A stretch of DNA of 64,000 nucleotides. Origin: Epiperipatus broadwayi (Eukaryota > Onychophora > Udeonychophora > Euonychophora > Peripatidae). Of the stretch, positions 36,972-48,285 are shown one piece after another; position 1 is the first letter of the stretch, and the number at the start of each line of letters is the position of its first letter. The DNA lies in contig JAQFVV010012405.1 in assembly GCA_028023455.1 (NCBI GenBank), positions 3,167,149 to 3,231,148 of the forward strand. Reading direction: 5' to 3'. Made by a program: the position numbers and the translations under genes. Under the pieces are notes generated by a model. The model was not told the origin of the DNA. It made no database searches and saw nothing but the letters and a program-made list of their open reading frames with translations.

Positions 36972-37215
36972 TATCTTTTCAGCATATATGTGCTTGAGTG
37001 TATCAGTGTTATTAGATAGAGTGGAGAGTTATGGGTTGTCTGAAATTCTGTGCTCATATACCCTTTTTATTACATATATAAACACAGGTATATATATTAA
37101 GCCTGTGTTTCAGTTAATAATAATAATTGTATATATATATTGAAATGAAGGTTTTTATAGGCATATAATGTTTTATAAATTATGTTTTTATGAATAACTA
37201 TATTTAATAAAATTA

Positions 37216-37270
37216 AAATAAAACACCAACGTTTTCATCAAGATAGCACTTGGCCTCAACTGAGTGAAAA
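37216..37270 (-). other. PLE 3'-region motif downstream of the endonuclease
   Basis: On the minus strand, about 175 bases after the GIY-YIG frame ends, the sequence reads CTCAGTTGAGGCCAAG, then CTTGATGAAAACGTTGGTG. A CAAG/CUUG stem sits before GAAAAC. Penelope-like elements commonly carry a GAAACGTTGG-type block in this position. I read it as the remaining terminal region of the element whose endonuclease lies at 37440-37870. The match is from memory of the family and not proved here. Confidence 0.4.
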
Positions 37271-37439
37271 AACAGTAATAATCACATGATTCTAGCAGAA
37301 ATAATTATATCATATAGATTAACTTAAATTTGGTAGTGTTTTAAAATTTTTATTGATGTGCATGGAACTTTTCCATGTGGTTGTTAATATAATTTCATTA
37401 TGTTTATCAATGCAATTTATTTTTTTAATATTCCTATAG

Positions 37440-37870
37440 CCTCCCTAAATAATTTTTAATAATGGTGTCACATGTGGATATGATTTTAGTACTTGAGAAA
37501 TATATGTGATGGCAATGTCTAAAACATGGAGAACAAGTGCTGACAAAGTTGAGAATTTTTTCACTGCATCAATGTGCTCATCTCTTCTAGAAATTATACA
37601 TTGATTGCTCTTTCTTATGTATGTTGTTGGGCACATGCTACATGGGATTTTACAGATTCCTTTAGCCTCCAGAAAAATTACATCTTTAGGTTTTATTAGA
37701 ATGCTATTAATCTTTTATTCAGTAGAGAATAATGTTTTTATATTATAGCACTTCAACACCCTTCCAATCTTGTATTTGGTCCATTTTATATAAGGAATGC
37801 AAACTCTAGTAGAAGTATTTACTTCCTTTGGGGGAGGGGGATTTTATTTTCAACTTGCCTTACTTAGAGT
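37440..37870 (-). pseudogene. Penelope-like GIY-YIG endonuclease relic
   Basis: The GIY-YIG domain of PLEs nicks target DNA. On the minus strand the linker IPYIKWTKYKIGRVLKCYNI, then KTLFSTE, lies at 37795-37720, followed by ILIKPKD and GICKIPCSMCPTTYIRKSN at about 37665-37600. This matches the PLE arrangement of a short linker, then G.YKIPC..C...YIG.T.R. The second half of the signature is YIRKS in place of YIGQT. The following RRDEHIDAVKK fits the R...H helix, and ALVLHVLD fits the next block. An in-frame stop lies in the linker. Upstream RT sequence is missing, so this is a truncated C-terminal piece, not continuous with the 31.8-33.1 kb RT relic. Confidence 0.65.
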
Positions 37871-38559
37871 GATGGTATTGTAACTGTTCATTAATAAGAC
37901 ATCACATATATGTTTGATTTCTTTTCATGGTGCAATATATTTGGGAGATAAGACCACCTTTGTGAAAAGTGACTTAGCTTATAGAGAAGATTTGGGCTGG
38001 ATATTTGATTCTTTGACAAGACATTTTTTTTTATATAGAAAATAAAATTGTCTTCATTAAAATTACAAGTTTTTGAAAGAAATGTTTGCCTCTTCGTATT
38101 TTTATTTGTTTTTGCTGTTTAGTATGTTTGACTAGTAAATTTTTCATTATAGCTTATATTTATATCCAAATAAAAGTTTTGTGAAAATTAAAAAATAGTT
38201 AACATTTTTGAGAGAGTGCAAATACATTTTTATTACAGTTTTCTCAGAGAAATGATATACAATATGTAGTGATATGCATAGAAATAGGGGGATAGTTGGA
38301 ATGGGAGTTTCTTATTTAAAAGAATAATTGAAATATCAAGAGAGTTTATTACAAAAAGAATAGTAATTTAATATCAAAAAAGTTCATTATTATAACTATA
38401 CATTTATATAAATAGCGAGTTCATAAGTTATAAAAATAATAGTTTTAAATATTAATAGAATTTGTTATTAAAAGTAAAGTTTACTTTTGTAAAATGGAAA
38501 AGTTTTTTTTTTGTTGCTCTCTTGTCTTTCCTAATATGGAAACTGAGAGATAAAGTGAT
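37871..38559. other. AT-rich DNA without identifiable genes
   Basis: Possible decayed PLE sequence at the left edge; no diagnostic motif was found. Confidence 0.35.
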
Positions 38560-39499
38560 AGTTCAGTACCTGAGGAGTTAGCATGGGAGGAAGGCAGCAT
38601 CATCAATTTCAAAAATTTCAGGAAAGCCCACAGAGATGCAAATGCTTATGATTGTAATGATAGAAATGTTAAACAAAAATTAGCATTCAATAAAGCAGAA
38701 GATAATGCAAAGTACAATGAAATAAAATTTAATAGAATCATTAAATCAAAATCATCATATGATACAGGAAATTAAAGAATCATTGGAAAAGAAAATAGAA
38801 TGAGTTGTAGGAGAATTAAAGCAAGAGGAGGAAATGGAATTGTGAACTGTTGTATTTAAAAAGAAAATTCACTACATATAAAGAACAACAGGATGCTGAT
38901 TTTGTCAGCTATTCTCATAATTTTTTATGTAAGGTTGCTTCTAGCTATATGATTTAAGATTATGATATAAAATTTAAAGCTAGTGAAACCTTAGGCAATA
39001 TGGTAGGGGAAATTATGAAATTTTGCAAATTTCCCCCCTATCATTGCCTACAATGTCAGTAGCAGAGTATATAAAACTTTTGGGTAGAAAAGTAGGAATA
39101 GAAAGCTGCCTTATTTTTAAACAAAGGTTGACAATAAATTATAGAACTGATTTTACCCAACCAGGTAAAGATGACATAGCCTTTCCTGGAATTGTTAAGT
39201 CTTTTTTGAATAGAACTTATATCCCAGTAATGGATAAAACTTTTGCTGCTGTACCAAAAAACTCTAAAAGTGATGAAAATCCTGCTCAACTAGATAAGTC
39301 AGATCGTTTGAACATATTAATAATAGGCTACCAGATTATAATGTTTGAAAGGATGAAAAAGCTGCCAGATAAAGATCATCTGTCAGAAAAAATGATCAAA
39401 GACCTCAACAAATTCAATTGGCAGATAATAGTAAAAATGTTCAATAAATATAACATTGATTTAATTATAAGTAAAGCTATTTTTCATCAATTTCAGTGA
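38560..39499 (+). pseudogene. unidentified ORF, probably retroelement-derived
   Basis: The open part, 39023-39499, encodes 158 residues with a composition that looks coding: SDRLNILIIGYQIIMFERMK, DKDHLSEKMIKDLNKFNWQI and MFNKYNIDLIISKAIFHQF. Upstream from about 38580, broken frames rich in K, E, N and Q look like its decayed continuation (for example RKAHRDANAYDCNDRNVKQK). No zinc knuckle, catalytic motif or membrane segment is visible. The length and charged helical character would suit a gag-like protein of a retroelement. I do not recognise a family, and the first ATG shown may not be the true start. A single-exon host gene is less likely given the stops upstream. Confidence 0.35.
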
Positions 39500-40059
39500 A
39501 ATTTAAATTTAAATAAATATAAGAAATGAAGATTTCCCTGTTTACATTATTGGTAATTTTATGCATTTCCTGTTATTCTAATGGGCAGTTGAGGTGCTTT
39601 TCTTATTTCAGTATTAATATTTGTATGTCTGCTGGCTAAGCATACTTAATTTTCATTAATTGTGTTTTGTTTTTATATTTAAGTTGTGTTTTTGGTGAGT
39701 AAAGTTTTGTAAAATTAGCTGTCTATTTTAATATATAAAAAAAATGTTTTTTAAAAAAATGAAATTTATAACCAAATTTATTATCTTTTCTATAAAATGT
39801 TTTTATATAGTCCAGAAACAATATTTAATCTGTAAAATTATTTTTTAGTGATTTTAATTCCTTTTGTTTTAATTAAGAGTTTAATGAAAATATAACTTTT
39901 TTATATTAAATATTGTTGTCTAGAAAATTCTTTAATTAAGGTAATTAATTCAGAATTTTTTAATTAATGTAAATCCGTTAGCTTATCTGAGTAAAAATAT
40001 TTTAATCACTGGTTCACTGATTGAGAGGATTTTTTAAATTTCTAACTGGATAGAATAAC

Positions 40060-40470
40060 GAGCAGTAGGACTATATATGACCAACTAAAAATCATGTAAT
40101 TACTCTGCTTTATTCTGCTTGCATCATTTGAGACTCTACACTCCTACTTCTACTTAAATTATTCTTCTGTGTTTGCAGATCTGTTGTGTTTTGATCCTGC
40201 TGTATTATATATCTGCCCATATAAGAAATTAACTCTAACTAACTCCAGTTGCTGTATCTGAAAACACATGCTGCTATAGCATCCGAAGATGAACTCCACT
40301 CTCCAGCATCAACCTATAGCCACTATATGCTAAATTTCCCTGTCCACTGACCCCCAAAACCAGACAACTGCCAACATCCTAGAGGCCTTCATAGTGAAGC
40401 ACTTCTCATCAACCAAGAAACATAAATAAAGAAGCCCCTATAAATTTGTACTGGCATGCCAAGAGTATGT
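40060..40470 (+). other. GC-richer tract, unclassified
   Basis: Composition changes clearly here, with C-rich plus-strand sequence such as CTGACCCCCAAAACCAGACA and an AATAAA near 40427. No long open frame crosses it. It may be the 3' part of the element that carries the 38.6-39.5 kb ORF, or an unrelated old repeat. Confidence 0.35.
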
Positions 40471-42874
40471 ATGCATTTTATTTAATCTGTACAGAATGAT
40501 AGCACTTCATCCACATCACTATGGACTAATGGTAAAATCTTCATATGAACTGCTATTTTATGTATATCAGTAAGCCAGTGCTTGAAGCATCAGGGTATAT
40601 ATATATAAATTGTTTTATTAATTTGTATTTTTGTCAGGTATCTTTGTTAATGTTTAACTTGTTTTTATATTTCAATTTTATTTATCAGTAATTTTATATT
40701 TATCTTATAGATATTAGATTTTTATACATGACTCATAGATTATAACTATTTCAGTTACAACCCTTTAATGTCTTTGTATTTCTCTGACAGTTGAAAGTAA
40801 GTTTAGTAAAACACAATAGTTTTCTAGAATTCTTCTTAAAGTTAACAAAGTTATTTAGAAAAAATCTTAGAGGGGATTGTTTCCCCCTCCAATTTTATTA
40901 TGTGGTAAAACCTAGTTTCTCTTTAGCACTTAAAAATAAATAGGATTTTTTAGTAAGATATGTGTATATAATAATTTTATAAGCATTACCTCTTTAAAAT
41001 ATTGGCCGTTTTTTTTACCCATGTCATTTATATCATGCATGATGGAAAGATTTAGAGATTATTGGTTTATGGGTGTGCATGCATATAAATGATCTCTTTT
41101 TACCATGTGTTTATATATTTGGCCTTGTTATTTATTTATATACTTATTACTAGATATAGGTGGATTTTGATTTAACATCAAGTTCAGCGATGTTTCTGTT
41201 TATGTCATTTATATATTTTTTATCTGTTTTAACCTGTGTTTATTTACCACTTGAAATTTGTGGTTCTTATTGCCTTTGCATTGGGTCAAGTATAGTAAAA
41301 CTTCTTATGCCTTTATGTATATTCACTTTTATTTAACATGGGTTACTTATGGGCTTTTCTAATTGTTTGTTATATATTTTCTCTTATGGCCTGGGTTTTG
41401 CACTGTATATGAGCTTTGAAAAATAAGCAAGCTTGAACTTGGCTAATAATAAAATCTGCCAATGTTTAATTATAATCTAATGTTATTGCAAAGATTTGGG
41501 CACACATGATATTTTGAGCATACGAAGAAGGTCTATTATAGTAACATTTAAGTATTTTAATGAAGAAAAAATTTGAAGGGAAGAATAGATTAATCAGTTA
41601 TCAAATACATTAGTTACTTTTTAAAAGGGTTTTACTCAATTTTCTTTATATGATTGAACTAACTATAGTTCAAAACCATTCATTAATGTAAGCTTTTTAT
41701 TTTATTGTTTTTGCCTTATTAATAAACATTGTTGTTAATTGTTAGATTTTTGACTGACATTTTGTCTACTGTTGTCTGTTCTGCCACTTGTTTATTTAAA
41801 AAGAATCTCTACTCTGCCTGATCTGGTGACAATAATTGATCTGTATATGATGAGATATAGTAGACTCTTATAGTGAATATCCATATCAAACAATTAGAGA
41901 GGTTTAGTGGCACCCTCTGTTGGAGGATATTATGTGCAGGTTAACTTGTATAATATATATGTTATCAACAAAATGTAAAAAACTGCATTGTATAGAATGT
42001 CTAGTATTCTACATATTGTATTGCTTTTTTATGCAGAGTATGACATTTATTTTAATTTTAATTTTCTACATACATTTCCTAGCCATTGCATAGAATATCT
42101 ATGCATTATAAAGAATGCCAAATAAATTTTCAGCAAAGTATGAAAAAAGACTTTTATTGAAAATATCCATGGGAAAAATGTAAGAAATACAAAATATAAA
42201 ATATGAATTTTCATATTTAATTCATTTTGTAAAATAGTAAAATGAACAAAATTGTCTTAAAACAATATTTTTTGTTTGGTTTTTTGTAAATAATAGATGT
42301 TTACTTATATGTTGAATTTCTGATAATACAGTAGAATTTCACTTTCTTAATTTTAAATATGGCATGATTATTATTTCTTTTGGATATGCTCTCTGATGAT
42401 AAAATTAATAATAACCAATTAGCATCTAATAATGGTAAGGAATTGCTGAATTTTATCTAATGATTAAACAAGACAAGTAAGAAATAATGATATTTTTACA
42501 CCATTATTTGAGAAGTAAAGTACTAACTTTAAAGGAAATTAATATTGTATAATTTTTCCAAAATGTATGGAATTTCGTATAATTTTTTTAAAAGGTATGG
42601 AATTTCTTTGTAATTATCTTTCTACTGTTCATTAACTAGCTGTAAGATGCACGCATCACTAATAATTTCACTCATTAATTCTACTAATCATGTGTTAACA
42701 CGTGCACTTAACATTTATATTGTTTTTGTGACATCAAATGTTTTTAAACAAGGCAAAACCCTCCATACAGTAGTGATCATGTGATGTTATGTGTTTTAAT
42801 CAAATGTTTTTGGTGGGAGTCTTTCATACTTTGACAAATTTTTTTTGGGCATTTTATAGAAGGCTTAGAAAATA
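40471..42874. other. AT-rich DNA without identifiable genes
   Basis: Only short frames. No RNA gene or repeat boundary was supported. Confidence 0.5.
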
Positions 42875-43659
42875 CACCCGGGGCTCCTTTTATGTGGATT
42901 TTTTTAATGCAGTTTTGAAGTTATGTGATTCATGTTTCTTCTTAATATCTTTGTATGCAGTTTTTTTCTATGCGATAAAAATTATTATATCAGAAGTCGA
43001 GCTTCGATAATGCCCTATTACTTTAAATATTATAAATTTTATGCGTTCACACGTCATATTTAAAGTAATAGCACTTTATTGGAGTTTGACTTCCATTTAA
43101 TAATTTCCATGTTTTCAGCACTTTATAATAGTACTGTAATAGATTTTATGCAATAAAGAAGTTCATAATTCTCTTAAAAACAGATCTCCTCATTTTATAT
43201 GCACACATTAAATTTTACAAGATTATAATGTAAATCTGTTCAAACGTTATAGATGCCTATACTATGCATGTTGTTGTTTTTGCATTTTAAATCACATTCC
43301 TTTTTTGCTTTTTTAAAAAGTGTATGTAATCAATTAATCACTTAGCATCCACAAGTTTATTTTTAAACGATGAGTAACAGTGGTGGGCACAATTAAATTT
43401 GACAATTAAAAATTAAAATCTGATTTTTAATTGTAATTAACAATTTAAAAATTATGTAATGTGATATGAAATTAACATGATGTGAAACAATGAAATGTGA
43501 TTTTTTAATGAATTGAAAATTAAAAAATTAAAGATAAAAATAAGAATTTAGTTTTTAATTGTTAGTTTTAATTAAATTTTGCCCAATAGTGGTGAGTAGG
43601 TGTCTTTTTATTATCATAAGTCTATGTTTTTATTTTTATTTTAAACTTTTAGTTTTCTC

Positions 43660-43930
43660 TAATGGAAAGGAAAAAAACTCCCAAGAAAATGAATTTCTTT
43701 GGAAACAAAAATTTCAATTTTAGATTGTGAAATGGAAAGGATCAACAGCGATTGGAAAACATTTTAGTTTGGGCAAGTCCATTATAAAAGCAATTAAAAA
43801 AATGAAGTTGGTACTAGTTGTATTTCTTTTTGTGGCAAACTGATGTCTTAACAGTTCACAAACAAATCTGCATATCGTCCAATTGCGATAATGATTAAAA
43901 TACTGTACATGTATGAAAAAATGTAAAATA
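43660..43930 (+). pseudogene. possible pogo-like transposase N-terminal fragment
   Basis: In shifting plus-strand frames the sequence gives MERKKTPKK and VKWKGSTAIGKHFSLGKSII, then KAIKKMK. This has the look of the HTH region of Tigger/jerky transposases (a G.G.STVR.IKKNE-like helix). Only this part is recognisable, with stops on both sides. The matching stretch of copy 1 near 26990 reads QHESDIGASCISSCEE in one frame. It is weak evidence, used mainly because it agrees with the TA-flanked termini. Confidence 0.35.
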
Positions 43931-44061
43931 CTGTAAATTATGCATAAATATATATTGTTTTGAATAGAATTAAATACTATAGTTAATAAAAAAGTTTGTC
44001 TTGTATCAATTTTTTTCAAATTTGAAATTTTTTATTAGTTATTTTATTTCCTTATTTTTTT

Positions 44062-44340
44062 ATAGTTGTAATTATTAATGTATTTAACGCACTTTGATTA
44101 TGTAAGTAATATTTACTAAAGCAATATTCCTCAAGAGTTTGCAAAAGTAGGGTTGTAGAGGTCCATACTTTCACATTTTCAAGCACACACTCTTGAGGTT
44201 TATTGCCTTAGTAAATATTACTTATTTTTATAGATATAATAAACATCTCCATACTTCCCCATTATTTTTAAATACATATAAATAAAGATATAATAAAAGA
44301 CAAATGACCCCCAAGATGCATTTCATGCTGAACCAGCACT
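44062..44340 (-). mobile_element. insertion ending inside a hammerhead, within pogo-like copy 2
   Basis: Comparison with copy 1 shows about 275 extra bases between CCTTATTTTT and TTTTTAATGCAAATTTT. The insert contains a hairpin at about 44102-44226 with arms starting AAGTAATATTTACTAAAGCA and its complement. It also contains the 3' half of a hammerhead at its right edge. Read on the minus strand, the insert begins exactly in stem II of that hammerhead, like a 5'-truncated retrotransposed copy. Confidence 0.6.
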
Positions 44341-44341
44341 T
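44308..44341 (-). ncRNA. hammerhead ribozyme, 3' half only
   Basis: On the minus strand: GTGCTGGTTCAGCAT (stem-loop II, 6 bp with first pair G-U), GAAA, short stem III AUGCAU, C17, then UUGGGGG as the stem I strand. The CTGATGA core and the 5' stem I strand are missing because the insertion starts here. It is a divergent relative of the copies at 36.5 and 61.6 kb. Confidence 0.55.
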
Positions 44342-44584
44342 ATTTTTAATGCAAATTTTAAAGTAATTTTACATTGTTGCTTTGCTTTTATGCAATTTTT
44401 GAAAATTACAGTATGTATCCCCCATTTTTCAAAGTAATTTAAGTCTATTTTTGTGCGCATTTTTTGAGGAACCTATCTACTGCATAAAATAAGACTGAGG
44501 TGTATGTGAAAATCTGAGCATTTCATATTTGAAAGTTCCATTTTTGGCATTGTATAAAATTTCTAGGCATCTTATACAATGCTG

Positions 44585-45310
44585 GTTTTCACATTTTGCT
44601 AGTAATATATCAAATAAGCATAGTTTAATATATATGAAATTCAAGTGGAAGTAAACTTCTTTTTATGTCAACAAGTAATAAAGAATAAAATGAATCAACT
44701 TATCTTTAAGCTTTCAATCATTATAAACCTTCATTATATATTAGCTTGATTTGAATTCAGCATAATCATTTTAAAATGACAGTTGTACAAATTAATAGAA
44801 AGTGACTCATTTTTTAAAAATTCCTAGATATAACTGTAATTAAATATCAGTTTGTAAATGTAAATATCAGAAAGGCCTAGCATAATGTATACAAAATTCA
44901 AACAACAGTATGTTAAACTAACCCCCTTGTGAGCTATAGATAAATAATATTTGTATATCAACAAACAATAAAGATAGAATTAAGCCATCTATTATTTAAG
45001 CTTCTGATTATAAGCTTTCATTTGTGATCTTTCCGAAAAAAAAAGAGTTGGAAATTATGTATTAGCATGATTTAAATATATTGCCATAATCATACTTGAA
45101 TTAAATATCAATCTGTAAATGCAATTAAGAAATTATTTATTATTTGTTGACATATGAGTGCTATTTATCTATAGTTTACAGTGAAGCTAGTTTTTTAATT
45201 TGAATTTCATATACATTAAGCTATAATTATTTGATATTTACATTTACAAACTTATATTTATATAAAGGTTATATCTAGAAGTTATTTATAAATGAGTTGC
45301 TATCTCTATT
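44585..45310. repeat. direct and inverted copies of a 250-300-bp repeat
   Basis: Blocks such as ATCAACAAACAATAAAGATA / GTCAACAAGTAATAAAGAAT, TTAGCTTGATTTGAATTCAG / TTAGCATGATTTAAATATAT and AATTAAATATCARTYTGTAA recur at about 44680-44860 and 44950-45120. From about 45130 to 45310 they appear in reverse. No coding sequence is present. The layout parallels the larger tandem-then-inverted array at 49.8 kb. Confidence 0.6.
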
Positions 45311-47625
45311 TTCTTTTTGAGAAATTTTACTTCCTAATTGTTTGTTATATTTAAATTAAGGTAATGTGTAATTTTTATTTTTATTTGCAGCAATGTTAAC
45401 AAGTCAAAGCTTCAATAATAGAAAGCATAAAAATTAGGTGGATCCACTCTATATATTATTGTTTGCCTTATGAATGTTATTTTTGCTAATTCATAGAATT
45501 TCTGTTTGAATTTCATAGGTATATATTTATGTGTATTATATTCTTCTGTAATTACAAATTAAAAGACAATATTAATAGTGTATAGGCTGAGAAATAAAAG
45601 AGAGTAAATTGAATTTAGGTCATCACGATATTAGTGTCAATGCACACTGTTTTAAACATTTTTCTTTGTTTAAAAAAGTATTGTAATTGTATTCAAGAGA
45701 AAAGAAAACAGTTGAAATTTGCTTACTGTGAAAGAAACCAAATCAGGGGTACTAAAATTAAACATTAAACTGCAAACCATCAAAGTATTAAAATTAAACA
45801 TGATTTGTTTTCAAAATGAATTCAAATTTTTAAAAAGAATATATATATATTTCATTTTTCTTTCCTCTCTTTTTCTTGGTGGGGGGTGGGGTGTTTTGTT
45901 TAAGAAAATTTAATTAAAGATTGATTAATTTTAAAAATAAGGCAATTTTGGAAATAGACAGTTTGAGATTAAGGGAAACATACTTTTTGAAAACTATTTT
46001 TTGAAAAATGTAAATCAGCTGAAACGATTAATTAATTTAGACCAGAATGAATGGATGGGGTTTATATGAGATTGCTCTATTATAAAGAGAAGCTTCATTA
46101 AACAAAGTATGGTTAACCACAACCTTCTATAGTGAAGTTAAATACAGCAAACTATATAATATAATTGCTGTTGGGAGAAGAGTACTTTTAATATGAAATG
46201 ACCAAATATATTAAGGAAATGTGTGTTTTTAACATGGATCACTAATTCCCTTCTGTATGTTCATTTCTGCTTAAAATCTAGTGCCAGTAAGAAAAGGAAA
46301 GAAATTGATTCCCATCATTATTGAAGATATGTTTTTCTTCCCCAGAGATTAATATGGTATCTCTGCTGACTCCCTTCAAAATTCTTCCCCGTGAATATAT
46401 TGAAATTGTAACTAAATAATAAAAGAAAAAAATGTATCAATGCCATCTATCTTAACAAAAAGAGTGGTGAATATAGAATTTACCATTCACGACTGACCTG
46501 AGAAAAGAAGAAAAATGAGATAATTGATGATGGTACATAAGGAAGAAGCATTTTTTTAATAATCAACTTGAAATATTAATTGAAACTTAAAAGTGAATAT
46601 CGATAAACTATGAATGAAGAAACTGTCATAGGATTGGAAAAAAAAAATGTATCAAAGAATAAGAAATGTTAGACTGAAAATAAATGTATGGGCTTACATT
46701 AATAAAGACTTTGTGAGACTGTTTTCTTACATGTATAATAATAATGAATAGAAATGAAAATTTTTTTTTTTAGCTTTTGATGTTGTTAAAAAAAACTATC
46801 AATTTCTACTAATTGACAATTCCTGAAACTAAACAATTTTTTCATTAATCTATATTAAATCTTTTGTTGAAGTTTTTTTTTTTAAATACTTATATATAAT
46901 AATGATAAAAACTAATTAACAAAGTTTAGCAATAACCTAAGATAGAAGAAACATAAAAAATGGGGAAGATAAAAAAAATAAGGAAAGAAATATGAAAATG
47001 TAAACAAGAAGTTAATTATCATTATATTTTAATCACATTTCAATATATTGTACATATTAGTTTTTATGCGTTTAGTTTATCAAAAGCAAACTATGAGTCC
47101 ATTTTATTATTTTTTTGTCAGTAGTTTTTTAAATTGTCTTAATATATGTGTATGTCTGTGTGTGAAAGTGTAAAGTGATCTAATGAAAACATGTTTTAAC
47201 TTTTTGCACTCCGTGAGCGCTATGAGAGCACTGCTGGTGCTTGAAAGATGATGTTTTGTTTTCTTTCTTTACTGACATAAAAAGTATAAGCATGACATCA
47301 AACAAAATATAGGCATTTGATAGCTTAATAACATGGCTTTGAGAAAATGTTTACCTCAAAAAAATCGGTTGAAATTTGGATTTTTGGCAGAATTTTTAAT
47401 CGACCACAGTATTTAGTTTTTTTGTTTTTTTTGATCATTTTTTACTTATCATAAAGCGATAAAAGACAAAAAATGGTTTACGGGCTGCAAGTGAAAATTT
47501 CTATGGTGTTATTCACAAAGAAGGCCTACAATAGAGCTTCAACATAATATCGTAAGTAACATTTTTAAATTTAAAAAAAATTTTTTTTAATAAAATTATC
47601 TTTTTTATTAATTTTAGTTTGTAAT
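45311..47625. other. AT-rich DNA without identifiable genes
   Basis: A GC-richer patch near 47210-47280 (TTTTTGCACTCCGTGAGCGC) may be the end of an old repeat, but no partner end was found. A G-rich run occurs at 45881-45893. Confidence 0.45.
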
Positions 47626-47755
47626 TAGTGTGTGTTAGTTATATATTTATTTATGCTCATATAGAATTTATATCTATCGAAAAATTAGTGTGTATTAGAT
47701 TGTAGTTATATATTTATTTATGCTCATATAGAATTCATATCTATAGTAATTTTCT
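47626..47755 (+). repeat. 67-bp tandem duplication
   Basis: TTAGTTATATATTTATTTAT and GCTCATATAGAATTYATATC occur twice, 67 bp apart, with few differences. Confidence 0.8.
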
Positions 47756-47918
47756 AATGTTCTACCTACACTATTATAAAAATAATGTTTTTCAAAAAGT
47801 ATAATAATTTATTATGAAAATCATTAATTATGTTTATATAATATGGTTTACAAGTAATGTGATATAAAACTAATAATCAAGTGTATACAAACATTGCATA
47901 CACAAACATATAATCAAT

Positions 47919-48047
47919 TTCTGATTCTTCTTTCCATGTCATAGCATCGGCCAGGACGCGAACCCACAACCGTCTGCAACCAACTACTTGCTTGCATGGC
48001 GGCTGCGATACCTCTCGGCTAACAATGCAAGACAACTTCTGATTCTT
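47919..48047 (-). mobile_element. tRNA-derived SINE, subfamily B, with 11-bp duplication
   Basis: TTCTGATTCTT occurs at 47919-47929 and 48037-48047 and brackets the 107-bp insert. On the minus strand the A box reads TAGCCGAGAGG (fits TRGYNNARNGG) and the B box region GGGTTCGCGTCC. The insert ends with GATGCTATGACATGG and has almost no A tail. It is nearly identical to the copy at 55459-55562, indicating a homogeneous subfamily. Confidence 0.85.
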
Positions 48048-48200
48048 GTTTATGTTTTTGTTGTTTATGTTTTTGTTTACTCTTGTTCGTGCTTTGGTTT
48101 TGCTATATGTTTCATAACATTATTTTCAAGTCTATAGCTAACAAATGGACTATATGCAGATAAATTATATCTATGTGGTACAATAAATATAATAAGATAG

Positions 48201-48285
48201 CATCACTTCTGTGCATAAAGAATATAAACATCACTTGTGTGCATAAAGAATATAAACATCACTGATGTACACAAAAAAATATAAA
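48201..48285 (+). repeat. 28-bp unit repeated three times
   Basis: Units starting CATCACTTCTGTGCATAAAG begin at 48201, 48229 and 48257. The last copy is degenerate. Confidence 0.85.

Larger units (their letters stand above)
36372..37115. mobile_element. palindromic element with two inverted hammerhead motifs
   Basis: The left arm (about 36372-36718) and right arm (about 36722-37075) are imperfect reverse complements, roughly 90% identical by eye. Both arms match the unit repeated at 61593-62286. The right arm continues to a 3' end reading CCTGTGTTTCAGTTA, which is also the 3' end of that element. AATAATAATAATT lies on both sides. Each arm carries one hammerhead-like sequence in opposite orientation. 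The antiparallel open frames (MLNQQSSVGPDYHLPHIYT and its twin) are the same repeat read on both strands and are not considered genes. Confidence 0.85.
42875..44503. mobile_element. pogo/Tigger-like DNA transposon, copy 2
   Basis: TA lies on both sides (42873-42874 and 44504-44505). The left end is CACCCGGGGCTCCTTTTATG; the reversed right end is CACCTCAGTCTTATTTTATG. Most of its length aligns with copy 1 at 26152-27400, including the shared blocks GAAGTCGARCTYCGATAATG, TGCACA/CATCATAT-type centre and TTTAAAGTAATTTTACRTTG. This copy lacks the fold-back insertion present in copy 1. It carries an extra insert at about 44062-44340. A decayed transposase-like fragment lies at 43660-43930. Confidence 0.65.

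Noticed and set aside
31801-37870. A single permuted PLE (endonuclease first, then RT) spanning the two minus-strand relics
   Set aside because: The order would fit clades with an N-terminal GIY-YIG, but the endonuclease piece has the canonical RT-to-endonuclease linker and its own 3' block, with 4 kb of unrelated DNA between. Two elements are more likely.
47200-47580. piggyBac-type end (TTAACTTTTTGCACTCCGTG)
   Set aside because: Resembles a piggyBac terminus next to TTAA, but no matching inverted end with TTAA was found nearby.
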